DNA of 9,797 bases from an uncultured Halieaceae bacterium (GTDB lineage: Bacteria > Pseudomonadota > Gammaproteobacteria > Pseudomonadales > Halieaceae), in NCBI GenBank assembly GCA_938045215.1, contig CALINF010000010.1:1-9797 (forward strand), read 5' to 3'. The notes under the pieces are model-generated. The model saw only the letters and a program-made list of their open reading frames with translations, was not told the DNA's origin and did no database searches. The position numbers and the translations under genes are program-made. Of this stretch, positions 1 to 6,908 are shown piece by piece. How positions within the stretch are numbered: position 1 is the first letter of the stretch; every line of letters begins with the position of its first letter.

Positions 1-458
1 AACAGATCGCGAACTTCGACCGTCGTGCCGCGGGGATGTGGTGCTGGCTTTACCTGCACTTCCATCTCGCGTCCCTCAGACAGCGCACTGTGGCCTTCAC
101 TGCCGTGATCATGAGCGTTACTGGTCAGCGCCAGGCGAGAAACTGAACCGATACTGGCCAGAGCTTCGCCCCGAAAACCCAGGCTCCCCACCTGCTCCAG
201 ATCTTCCAGCGAACTGATCTTACTGGTGGCGTGGCGCTCCAGGGCCAGCGCCAGATCATCGGCTTGAATTCCCCCGCCATTGTCGCGAATACGGATAAGT
301 TTGGAGCCGCCCGCCTCCACATCGATATCAATGCGAGTGGCACCTGCGTCGAGACTGTTCTCAAGGACTTCCTTCACCACCGATGCCGGTCGCTCTACAA
401 CCTCGCCCGCGGCAATCTGGTTGGCCAACCGCGCGCTCAGGCGGTGAATCAGGGACAT
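1..458 (-). CDS. mutL: DNA mismatch repair protein MutL, N-terminal part (cut by window edge)
   Basis: This is the N-terminal 152 codons of MutL, the GHKL-type ATPase that links MutS mismatch recognition to strand incision in mismatch repair. The protein begins MSLIHRLSARLANQIAAGEV and shows the family's ATP-site motifs in order: ENSLDAGAT (metal-binding Asn region), DNGGGI, RHATSKI and GFRGEALASI, followed by the GTTVEVRDL segment at the window edge. These closely follow E. coli MutL. The endonuclease/dimerisation C-terminus lies outside the window. The start is ATG at 458; no convincing Shine-Dalgarno precedes it, but alignment with the family N-terminus leaves little choice. It lies 63 bases downstream of amiB on the same strand, the usual amiB-mutL arrangement, so co-transcription is likely. 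miaA and hfq would be expected beyond the left edge. Confidence 0.97.
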   Translation of the reverse strand, partial: MSLIHRLSARLANQIAAGEVVERPASVVKEVLENSLDAGATRIDIDVEAGGSKLIRIRDNGGGIQADDLALALERHATSKISSLEDLEQVGSLGFRGEALASIGSVSRLALTSNAHDHGSEGHSALSEGREMEVQVKPAPHPRGTTVEVRDL

Positions 459-521
459 GGGCGTTGGTCTACTTTGTTGTTGGGTTCACACGGTGGCTGC
501 CCGAAGGAGCCAGCCGTAAAG

Positions 522-1826
522 TCAGGTTGTCGGGATCGTTAATTTTTGGCCTACCATGATACGCGTGTCATTCAGCCCGTTACGGCTCTTTAGCTCATTC
601 ACCGACACATTGAATCGCTGGGCGATGCCAGACAGTGTATCACCACGCGCAATGGTGTACTGCTGTCCACCTTGCTGTTTACGCCACGCTAGCAGTGTGC
701 CCGATGGCGGATGCATCACAAACCAATCCTTGATGCCTGCGTAGATTTGCACGGCCATTTTTTTCTGGTAACCACGGGTGGCCAGCTTCTTTGCCTCCCC
801 GGGATTAGAGATAAAGCCGGTCTCGATTAAAATAGAAGGGATATCGGGGCTTTTCAGTACGGCAAACCCCGCCTGCTCCACGTTCTTCTTGTGTAAGCGG
901 GCAACCCGGTCCATCTTGCGCAGCACGTTATCGCCCAGTTTGAGGCTGGTATCCAGGGTAGATGTCATGGACAAATCGGCCAGCACGCCAGCCAAAACAT
1001 CGTCTTTGTCTGACAAGCTTACCCCGCCAACCAGGTCGGCCGCATTCTCACGCTGCGCCAGATACCGCGCCGCTGTGCTGGTAGCACCCCGGGTAGACAG
1101 GGCATACACCGATGCACCGTTGGCCTCCTTACGCTTGAATGCGTCGGCGTGAATAGAAACAAACAGGTCGGCCTGGCGCTTGCGCGCAATGTCGCGACGA
1201 CCTTTTAAGCTGATGTAGTAATCACCCGAGCGCACCAGGGTGGGATCAAAGCCGGGCTCTTTCTCCAACAGCCGGTAAAGCTCCTTGGCAATCGCCAATA
1301 CCACATGCTTCTCGCGCAATCGGTTTGGTCCGGTAGCCCCTGGATCTTCACCCCCGTGTCCGGCATCGATGGCGATGATCAGGTCACGTTTGCCCGAAGA
1401 CTGGGTAACACTCTTCTTGACGGCCTTGGTGGGTCGATTTTTGTCGTACAGATCCAGCACCAGGCGGTGGCCGGCTTTCTCATTTGCCTTCAGAGTGAAA
1501 CTGCGAGGGTCGACGCTTTCACCCATATCCAGCACAACCCGCAGGTTTTTGCCTTCGCGCACACCAGAGCGAATCGACTTCACTGGCGTCTCACCCAGCT
1601 GCAGGTCATCCAGCGTGGTCTTCAGTTGAGTATTGGATACATCCAACACGATGCGCGACGGATTTTGCAATACGAGCAGTGTGTGTTCAGCAGGATCACT
1701 CAGGTCAAACACAATGCGCGTGTGATCCGGAGCGCGCCACAAACGCACATCCTTTACCTCGGCCGCCCACGTCGACGACGCGCTCAGCACTATTAGAGCC
1801 AGAAATGCCCCTAATGCCCTGTTCAT
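522..1826 (-). CDS. amiB: N-acetylmuramoyl-L-alanine amidase (AmiB/AmiC type) with AMIN and LysM domains
   Basis: This is a 434-residue periplasmic zinc amidase that cleaves the amide bond between MurNAc and the stem peptide, splitting septal peptidoglycan during cell separation. A Sec signal peptide covers about residues 1-21 (hydrophobic core, cleavage near TWA-AE). An AMIN domain (about 23-128) should direct it to the septum. The Amidase_3 domain (about 147-370) has the zinc and catalytic residues H157 (DAGHGGEDPG), E172 (LREKHVV), H226 (SIHAD) and E335 (IETGF). The insert around 260-310 matches the position of the autoinhibitory helix that EnvC- or NlpD-type activators displace. A C-terminal LysM (about 389-432, YTIARGDTLSGIAQRF) binds peptidoglycan. 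The frame is open upstream to 2018, but the start at 1826 is preferred because it gives a proper signal peptide and a GGGAG site; a longer version would overlap the tsaE 3' end. The AmiB name rests on the domain set and on its position before mutL. Confidence 0.95.
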   Translation of the reverse strand: MNRALGAFLALIVLSASSTWAAEVKDVRLWRAPDHTRIVFDLSDPAEHTLLVLQNPSRIVLDVSNTQLKTTLDDLQLGETPVKSIRSGVREGKNLRVVLDMGESVDPRSFTLKANEKAGHRLVLDLYDKNRPTKAVKKSVTQSSGKRDLIIAIDAGHGGEDPGATGPNRLREKHVVLAIAKELYRLLEKEPGFDPTLVRSGDYYISLKGRRDIARKRQADLFVSIHADAFKRKEANGASVYALSTRGATSTAARYLAQRENAADLVGGVSLSDKDDVLAGVLADLSMTSTLDTSLKLGDNVLRKMDRVARLHKKNVEQAGFAVLKSPDIPSILIETGFISNPGEAKKLATRGYQKKMAVQIYAGIKDWFVMHPPSGTLLAWRKQQGGQQYTIARGDTLSGIAQRFNVSVNELKSRNGLNDTRIMVGQKLTIPTT

Positions 1827-1830
1827 AACA

Positions 1831-1835
1831 CTCCC
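1831..1835 (-). promoter_or_regulatory. Ribosome binding site deciding the amiB start
   Basis: On the minus strand GGGAG ends four bases before the ATG at 1826. It supports this start over the in-frame upstream codons reaching 2018, which would place non-homologous residues before the signal peptide and overlap tsaE. Confidence 0.6.
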
Positions 1836-1873
1836 GCTCTGTGATCTCTCACAGAGGCGATTCTGCTTATTGT

Positions 1874-2347
1874 TCAGCCCATCCCCTGCAGGCCCGTCAC
1901 AACGACCGCCCCTGCCGTCGTCTGCGAACATAGCGTTACACAACGCCCAGAGCCAGACTTTACTATGGTAATCACTAAATCTGCAGGTGGCAAAACCCCA
2001 CTGCCACGCTCGGGCCACTCTATCAGACAGATAGTCGTGGCAGTGAAATAGTCCCGTATGCCCATAAACTCAAGCTCCTCGGGATCGCCCAAACGGTACA
2101 GATCAAAATGGTAAACAGTAAAGCCAGTAAAATCGTAGGGTTCTACCAGGGTGTAGGTGGGACTCTTCACCGCACCGGCGTGCCCGAGTGACTGGATAAA
2201 TCCCCGGCTGAGCGTGGTTTTACCCATCCCCAGGCCTCCGTGCAGGTACATCACGCAGCCTGGCTCTGTAACCTTGGCCAGCCGCTGACCCAGCGTGACC
2301 ATCGCGTTCTCGTCATCCAGCTCCAGCGTCAGCTTGATGCCTGTCAT
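1874..2347 (-). CDS. tsaE: tRNA threonylcarbamoyladenosine biosynthesis ATPase TsaE
   Basis: This is a 157-residue P-loop ATPase, formerly YjeE, that works with TsaB, TsaD and TsaC to make t6A37 on ANN-decoding tRNAs in the cytoplasm. Visible motifs are a Walker A GGLGMGKTT (residues 37-45, K43, T44), the switch-like KSPTYTLVEPY (61-71), the Walker B-like HFDLYRL (80-86), the ELEFMGIRDYF stretch and IEWPE (109-113). The length is typical. E. coli TsaE has GDLGAGKT, so the usual Asp of the loop is Gly here (G38). The ATG overlaps the nnr stop as ATGA, which implies translational coupling. No strong Shine-Dalgarno is present, consistent with coupling. amiB follows after 47 bases on the same strand. 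Confidence 0.96.
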   Translation of the reverse strand: MTGIKLTLELDDENAMVTLGQRLAKVTEPGCVMYLHGGLGMGKTTLSRGFIQSLGHAGAVKSPTYTLVEPYDFTGFTVYHFDLYRLGDPEELEFMGIRDYFTATTICLIEWPERGSGVLPPADLVITIVKSGSGRCVTLCSQTTAGAVVVTGLQGMG

Positions 2348-3828
2348 CCCAGCAGCGCTCGCATAGGCGCGATAAGGTCTGTTGCCAGTAAGCCTCTTTC
2401 TCCCTCTTCTGCGGCAGCGATATCGGCCGCCGCTGCATGTAGAGACACACCAAGTGCAGCGGCATCAGTCAGACTCAACCCCTGCGCCACCAGGCTGCCC
2501 AGAACGCCACTGAGCACGTCACCCATACCACCACTGGCCATACCCGGGTTGCCATAATCGCATAGCAACGTTGACTCTGCCGAGCGCACGAGCGTGCCGT
2601 TGCCTTTGAGTACTGCCACGCCACCGTATGCCTCTTGCAGTGCAGCAGCAGCGGCAAAGCGATCTTTTTGCACCTGCGCATTACTCTGCCCCAACAGGCG
2701 CGCTGCCTCACCGGGGTGCGGAGTGATGATCCAATTGGGGCGTGGCGCTTGCTTGATGCCGCGACTCAGCGCCAGCAGATTGAGTGCATCAGCATCGAGA
2801 ATAAGCGTTTTATTACTATCGGCGGCAACCTGCAGCATCTGCTCAGACCACTCACTCTGGCCAAGCCCAGGCCCAACAACGAGCACGTTTGCTTCATCAA
2901 CCATCGCCAGCAGATCGAGACTACTGTGGATACCACGCGCCATTGCCTCGGGCATGCGAGCGACAACGGCCGGCACATGCTCCGGGCGGGTCGCCACACG
3001 AACGAGGCCGGCGCCGCAACGCAGCGCAGCCTCTGCCGCCATTATGGCTGCCCCGGCCATACCGTAATCGCCACCTATAATCAGTACATTGCCAAACATG
3101 CCCTTGTGTGAGGCCGCCAGCCGAAGGGGCAATTGCTCTAGCAACACTTCAAGGTCCAGGCGTAACGCCGAAGACGGCAGCGCATCTATCACGTCGGCGG
3201 GAACCTCGAGGCCCGCGAATTCGATCTCGCCACAGTAATCGGGGCCATTGGCAGTCAACAGACCGCGCTTCAATCCAATGAAACTGATCGTGACATCGGC
3301 GCGCACAGCCACGCCAAGCACCCGCCCGGTGTCTGAGCACAGCCCGGAAGGGATATCCAGGGCAAGCACAGGTAAGCCCAGCCCGTTTACCTGTGCGATA
3401 GCGTCAACGTAATCACCGCGCACATCACCTCCCAGGCCTGTACCCAGCATGGCGTCTACCACAATACCCAGGGGCACAATCGTTCCATCAAACGGTTGCA
3501 CCTCCACTCCATTGGCCAATGCCTGCTTACGCGCGATCAGTGCATCGCCGTCTATCTTGTCAGGATCGCCCAACTGCAGCACAGTCACCTGCAACCCTCG
3601 TTTGTGGGCAATATCAGCCAGCAGAAAACCGTCACCACCGTTGTTACCAGTGCCACACAACACCTGCAGCTGCACGGCGCTTGGCCATTGTGACTGTAAA
3701 CAATCAAATGCGGCGTGCGCAGCCCTTGCCATCAGCGTGATGCCGGGTATTCCGCTCTTGATTGCTGCACGATCCAGCACCCGTGTCTGCGCTGCCGTAT
3801 ACAGCGGTTCCATTGCTTTGTAATTCAT
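2344..3828 (-). CDS. nnr: Bifunctional NAD(P)H-hydrate epimerase / ADP-dependent NAD(P)HX dehydratase
   Basis: This 494-residue two-domain enzyme (YjeF/Nnr) repairs hydrated NADH and NADPH. The N-terminal epimerase interconverts R and S NAD(P)HX, and the C-terminal dehydratase uses ADP to regenerate NAD(P)H from the S form. The epimerase domain (about 5-225) shows CGTGNNGGDG (58-67), DAMLGTG (125-131) and DIPSG (158-162). The ribokinase-like dehydratase domain (about 235-492) shows SHKGMFGNVLIIGG (240-253), GPGLG (319-323), LDADALN (344-350), TPHPGE (369-374) and NPGMASGGMGDVLSG (427-441), with catalytic Asp at D437. The length is normal. The start is ATG at 3828; a second ATG at 3813 is possible, but the first has GGGGAG 12 bases upstream. 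It is the first gene of the minus-strand operon and overlaps tsaE by 4 bases. queG diverges from it. Confidence 0.96.
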   Translation of the reverse strand: MNYKAMEPLYTAAQTRVLDRAAIKSGIPGITLMARAAHAAFDCLQSQWPSAVQLQVLCGTGNNGGDGFLLADIAHKRGLQVTVLQLGDPDKIDGDALIARKQALANGVEVQPFDGTIVPLGIVVDAMLGTGLGGDVRGDYVDAIAQVNGLGLPVLALDIPSGLCSDTGRVLGVAVRADVTISFIGLKRGLLTANGPDYCGEIEFAGLEVPADVIDALPSSALRLDLEVLLEQLPLRLAASHKGMFGNVLIIGGDYGMAGAAIMAAEAALRCGAGLVRVATRPEHVPAVVARMPEAMARGIHSSLDLLAMVDEANVLVVGPGLGQSEWSEQMLQVAADSNKTLILDADALNLLALSRGIKQAPRPNWIITPHPGEAARLLGQSNAQVQKDRFAAAAALQEAYGGVAVLKGNGTLVRSAESTLLCDYGNPGMASGGMGDVLSGVLGSLVAQGLSLTDAAALGVSLHAAAADIAAAEEGERGLLATDLIAPMRALLG

Positions 3829-3858
3829 ATCCGACCAAGTCTCCCCAGATGTGGCAGA

Positions 3859-3864
3859 ATTATA
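3859..3864 (-). promoter_or_regulatory. Candidate -10 element of the nnr-tsaE-amiB-mutL operon
   Basis: A perfect TATAAT lies on the minus strand, 30 bases upstream of the nnr start. No good -35 hexamer is seen at 16-18 bp spacing, so the call rests on the -10 box and its position. On the plus strand the same bases give TATACG (3861-3866), which could serve queG if translation begins at 3881 or 3893. Confidence 0.4.
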
Positions 3865-3880
3865 CGATGCTCACCTAACA

Positions 3881-4993
3881 ATGGCGCCATCCATGGGTTC
3901 GCCCAACTCCAGCGAATCAGATTCGCAAACCGCAGTAGCTCTAACGTCTGAACAGCGCACCCGGCTCACGCAGCGTATTAAAGGCTGGGCAGTGGAGTTC
4001 GGTTTCTCAGATGCGCGCATCGCCGACATCAATCTGACTGAGCATGAGGACTATCTCCAGAAATGGCTGGATCGAGGCTATCACGGCAGCATGGGTTATA
4101 TGCAACAGCACGGGATGAAGCGAGCCCGTCCTGCTGAACTGGTGCCCGGCACTTGCAGAGTTATTACGGTTCGGCTGGACTACCTGGCCGATGATACGCA
4201 GCCACTAGCCATTCTTGATTCGCCAGAAAAAGCATTTATATCGCGTTACGCCCTCGGGCGCGACTACCACAAACTTATGCGCAAACGACTGGCCAGGCTG
4301 GCAGAACATATTACGCAGAGCGCCGGTGGCGGAAGTTACCGGGCGTTCGTAGATAGCGCGCCAGTGCTGGAACGTGCATTGGCGGAAAGAGCTGGCATGG
4401 GCTGGATCGCGAAAAATACCATGTTGATCAATGAAAAGGCCGGCTCCTGGTTCTTCCTGGGAGAGATATACACTGACCTGCCACTGGAACCGGACGCGCC
4501 TCAGACCAGCAAACATTGCGGCAGCTGCAGCGCGTGCCTAGACATCTGTCCAACCAATGCCTTTGCAGGACCCTTTGAGCTCGACGCACGCAAATGTATC
4601 TCCTACCTCACAATCGAGCACAAGGGCAGCATCGACCCCGCACTGCGACCGCTCATGGGGAACCGTGTTTTTGGTTGTGACGACTGTCAGCTGGTATGCC
4701 CCTGGAACAAGTTTGCGCAGACGACTCGCGAGAGCGATTTCAAGCCCAGGCACGGCCTGGATGATGTGGAGCTTGTCGAATTATTCCTGTGGGATGAAGA
4801 GACTTTTCTGTCCAGAACCGAGGGTTCGGCGATCCGACGCATTGGCTATGAGCGCTGGTTGCGCAATCTCGCGATCGGGCTTGGAAATGCACCCAGCAGT
4901 GAAAAAGTTATCGGCGCCCTGCGGTTTCGCGCTAACGACAATTCAGAACTTGTGCGCGAACATGTGAACTGGGCCCTAAATCGGCACATATAA
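3881..4993 (+). CDS. queG: Epoxyqueuosine reductase QueG
   Basis: This is a cobalamin- and iron-sulfur-dependent reductase that turns epoxyqueuosine into queuosine at position 34 of GUN tRNAs, the last step of Q synthesis. Motifs follow E. coli QueG closely: RYALGRDYHKL, then AFVDSAPVLER with the likely catalytic Asp, GWIAKNT, and ferredoxin-like cluster ligands in CGSCSACLDICP and GCDDCQLVCPW plus the Cys of DARKCISYLTIEH, eight cysteines for two 4Fe-4S clusters. The C-terminus has the HEAT-like EGSAIRRIGYERWLRN region. The start is uncertain. A GTG at 3851 and ATGs at 3881 and 3893 are in frame, none with a clear Shine-Dalgarno. The conserved domain begins only around the LTSEQRTRL stretch, so the later ATGs fit better. 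From 3881 the protein has 370 residues (E. coli QueG has a similar length). It is transcribed divergently from nnr. Confidence 0.96.
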   Translation: MAPSMGSPNSSESDSQTAVALTSEQRTRLTQRIKGWAVEFGFSDARIADINLTEHEDYLQKWLDRGYHGSMGYMQQHGMKRARPAELVPGTCRVITVRLDYLADDTQPLAILDSPEKAFISRYALGRDYHKLMRKRLARLAEHITQSAGGGSYRAFVDSAPVLERALAERAGMGWIAKNTMLINEKAGSWFFLGEIYTDLPLEPDAPQTSKHCGSCSACLDICPTNAFAGPFELDARKCISYLTIEHKGSIDPALRPLMGNRVFGCDDCQLVCPWNKFAQTTRESDFKPRHGLDDVELVELFLWDEETFLSRTEGSAIRRIGYERWLRNLAIGLGNAPSSEKVIGALRFRANDNSELVREHVNWALNRHI

Positions 4994-5075
4994 CCTTCCT
5001 GCGAGGCTGTAACATGGACTACACTCTCCCTTAACTGGCGGTTACGCGGCCTACAGCGAAAAACAATAGCGACGG

Positions 5076-5092
5076 CTGTGCATGATGCACAG
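5076..5092. repeat. 17-bp perfect palindrome upstream of the phosphatase gene
   Basis: CTGTGCAT-G-ATGCACAG is a perfect inverted repeat with 8-base arms around a single central base. It ends 17 bases before the PP2C start codon, immediately upstream of the GGGAG ribosome binding site. It may be an operator for a dimeric regulator. As RNA it could form a 7-bp stem with a UGA loop close to the ribosome binding site. It is the most evident structure in the 116-base gap after queG (4994-5109), in which no gene or convincing sigma-70 promoter is seen. Confidence 0.45.
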
Positions 5093-5109
5093 GAAAAACG
5101 GGAGCAGGG

Positions 5110-5970
5110 ATGACACAGTTTGCGGCCAGTACTCACTCCGGGCTCATACGCAATCACAATGAAGACAGCTTCGAAACAAGCCCGGAGCTGGGACTGTGGT
5201 TGGTAGCTGATGGTGTGGGCGGTCACTCTGGTGGCGAGGTCGCGAGTGCCATAGTGAAAGACACGATGGTGCAGGAAGTCGCCAATGGCACGCCCTTGGT
5301 CGACGCTGTTCACAAAGCCCACCGCGCTGTACTTGACGAGATCAAACGACGCAACGGCGCCAGCGACATGGGTTCAACCCTGGTGGCCTTAAAACTCGAT
5401 GGCAAGAGCTATGAAATTGTCTGGGTAGGCGACAGTCGTGCCTATTTGTTTGATGGTGGCTTGCATCAGCTGTCACGCGATCATAATCCTGTCAGTGAAC
5501 TGCTCGCTACAGGCGCAATCACCGCCGATCAAGCCGCAACACATCCCGATCGCCACGTGCTGAGCCAATCGATGGGCGTCGCAGAAAGTATTCAAGTCAA
5601 CCCGGGACATATTTCGGGTCAACTGGAAGAGGGTCAGCAGATCCTGCTTTGTAGTGACGGCCTCAGTGACGAGGTTAGAGACGAAGGCATTGCTGAGATT
5701 ATGGGTCAGCAACGCACCCCACAGACGCAGGTGGACGCACTGGTGAACATGGCCCTGGCCAATGGTGGCAGAGACAATGTATCGGTAGTGGTTGTGGGAG
5801 AACCCGCGCATGGCGGAGAAGGTGCCGCACCGGTAACACATGACCTGGAAACGACACAGAATATTGGTCAAGCCATCTCCCACGCGGCTGCAGATCGCGT
5901 GAATCATGGTGGCAAAATCTGGCTGTTGGTGGCTGCCATGGTCATTGTCGGACTATGGCTCTGGCTATGA
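5110..5970 (+). CDS. PP2C-family Ser/Thr protein phosphatase with C-terminal membrane anchor
   Basis: This 286-residue PPM/PP2C phosphatase (bacterial Stp/PppA type) removes phosphate from Ser/Thr using two or more Mn/Mg ions. The metal-binding motifs are complete: RNHNEDS (D19), VADGVGGHSGGE (D34, G35), GSTLV (88-92), WVGDSRAYL (D108), CSDGLSD (D183) and GGRDNVSVVVV (D222). The catalytic domain ends near residue 229. A linker of about 40 residues follows, containing LETTQNIG (246-253), then a hydrophobic tryptophan-rich segment of about 17 residues (270-286) at the extreme C-terminus. The protein therefore looks tail-anchored in the inner membrane, with the enzyme in the cytoplasm. The start is well supported: GGGAG (5100-5104) lies five bases before the ATG. 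A Ser/Thr kinase gene follows 42 bases downstream in the same frame, so the two should be co-transcribed and probably act as an opposing pair. Confidence 0.93.
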   Translation: MTQFAASTHSGLIRNHNEDSFETSPELGLWLVADGVGGHSGGEVASAIVKDTMVQEVANGTPLVDAVHKAHRAVLDEIKRRNGASDMGSTLVALKLDGKSYEIVWVGDSRAYLFDGGLHQLSRDHNPVSELLATGAITADQAATHPDRHVLSQSMGVAESIQVNPGHISGQLEEGQQILLCSDGLSDEVRDEGIAEIMGQQRTPQTQVDALVNMALANGGRDNVSVVVVGEPAHGGEGAAPVTHDLETTQNIGQAISHAAADRVNHGGKIWLLVAAMVIVGLWLWL

Positions 5971-6012
5971 TGCCAGCCTTCCACCAAACCCCGACCAACT
6001 GGCGGATACAGC

Positions 6013-6879
6013 GTGCAGGCAGTTGGTTCTAACGTCGGACGATTTCGCATTGATAGACTGCTCTTCCAGAGCGCCTCTACCTCCATCTATTGTGCTGTAG
6101 ATGATGCCAACAACACCCTTGTTGCTCTGAAGCTTGTCAACGCTCACCAAGCAGGTGACCAGAATGCCCAGGAGCGCTTGCTAGCTGAGGGAAGCGTAGC
6201 CAGTTTGCTGAATCATCCCAATATTGTGCAGTTGCTTGAGGTCGGGGAAACCGGTGGGAAAGCCTACATCAGCATGGAACTGGTGACGCAGCCCACGCTG
6301 GCACAATACCTCCAGGAACAAGGCACCCTACCTGTAGCTCAGGCATTGACTATTACACGGGACATCGCGGCCGCTTTGCAGCATGCCCACGATCGCGGTC
6401 TCGTGCATCGGGATATCAAACCCGGCAATATCTTCACGGGCGATGCCAGCACACCCGCACGACTGGGAGATTTTGGCATCGCGCTACCGCTGCGTCCCAC
6501 AAGTGTTGGGCAGAAGCGTGATGCACTAGATGTATACGCCACACCCAGGTATATGTCGCCAGAACAAGCAAAGGGGCGCAGCGTTGATGCGCGAAGCGAT
6601 CAATACTCGCTAGGTGCCATACTGTTTGAGATGCTAACGGGGCAGGTGCCTCACGACGGAGCCAGCCTGAATACACTAATGGGACAGATAGCCAATCAAC
6701 CACCTGCCAAGCTGCGATCAGTTAAGCCGCAACTATCCCGATCGCTAGAGCGATTGGTGCAGAGGTTGATGCAAAAAAAGCCACAGAAACGGTTTGCAGA
6801 TTGCCAAGAGCTGATTCTGGCGCTGGATCAGATTATCGAAAGTTTGAGCAAGGATGCCGCCCACAGCGCAACCCAGTGA
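6013..6879 (+). CDS. Hanks-type Ser/Thr protein kinase with glycine-poor nucleotide loop
   Basis: This 288-residue eukaryotic-like kinase consists essentially of the catalytic domain, without PASTA, TPR or membrane segments. Visible motifs are VALK (K40), helix-C Glu E59, HRDIKPGN (132-139, catalytic D134), DFG (153-155), ATPRYMSPEQ (176-185, activation-loop end) and SDQYSLG (195-201). The glycine-rich loop is unusual: LLFQSASTSIY (16-26) stands where GxGxxGxVY is expected, yet the lysine, Glu, HRD and DFG residues are intact, so activity is plausible. The start is taken as GTG at 6013, with a weak GGCGGA six bases upstream; no ATG is available in frame between the upstream stop and this point. 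The phosphatase stop at 5968-5970 is in the same frame. Likely targets are the adjacent phosphatase and FHA protein, by inference. The FHA gene converges on it with 29 bases between stops. Confidence 0.9.
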   Translation: MQAVGSNVGRFRIDRLLFQSASTSIYCAVDDANNTLVALKLVNAHQAGDQNAQERLLAEGSVASLLNHPNIVQLLEVGETGGKAYISMELVTQPTLAQYLQEQGTLPVAQALTITRDIAAALQHAHDRGLVHRDIKPGNIFTGDASTPARLGDFGIALPLRPTSVGQKRDALDVYATPRYMSPEQAKGRSVDARSDQYSLGAILFEMLTGQVPHDGASLNTLMGQIANQPPAKLRSVKPQLSRSLERLVQRLMQKKPQKRFADCQELILALDQIIESLSKDAAHSATQ

Positions 6880-6908
6880 TCACCTGAGCTTGCCCCGCCT
6901 GACGCGGC

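Noticed and set aside
1305..1796. 163-codon open frame on the plus strand
   Set aside because: It lies wholly antisense to amiB, shows no recognisable motif and has low-complexity features typical of a shadow frame.
1827..2018. N-terminal extension of the amidase reading frame, 64 codons upstream of 1826
   Set aside because: It overlaps the 3' end of tsaE, has no family similarity and would bury the signal peptide. The ATG at 1826 has its own ribosome binding site.
2635..3111. 158-codon open frame on the plus strand, and others across 2594-3067
   Set aside because: They are antisense to the dehydratase half of nnr, whose motifs are all intact. Nothing in them resembles a known protein.
4994..5109. 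tRNA-Gly genes expected between queG and orn by analogy with E. coli
   Set aside because: No cloverleaf-compatible sequence or T-loop motif is present here or in 7638-7773.
4846..5322. 158-codon minus-strand frame bridging the queG-phosphatase gap
   Set aside because: It overlaps well-supported coding sequence on both sides, has no motif and shows no clear ribosome binding site.
6880..6908. Possible bidirectional terminator between kinase and FHA genes
   Set aside because: The best hairpin, CCGC-ctgac-GCGG, has only four base pairs and no T-run follows on either strand.
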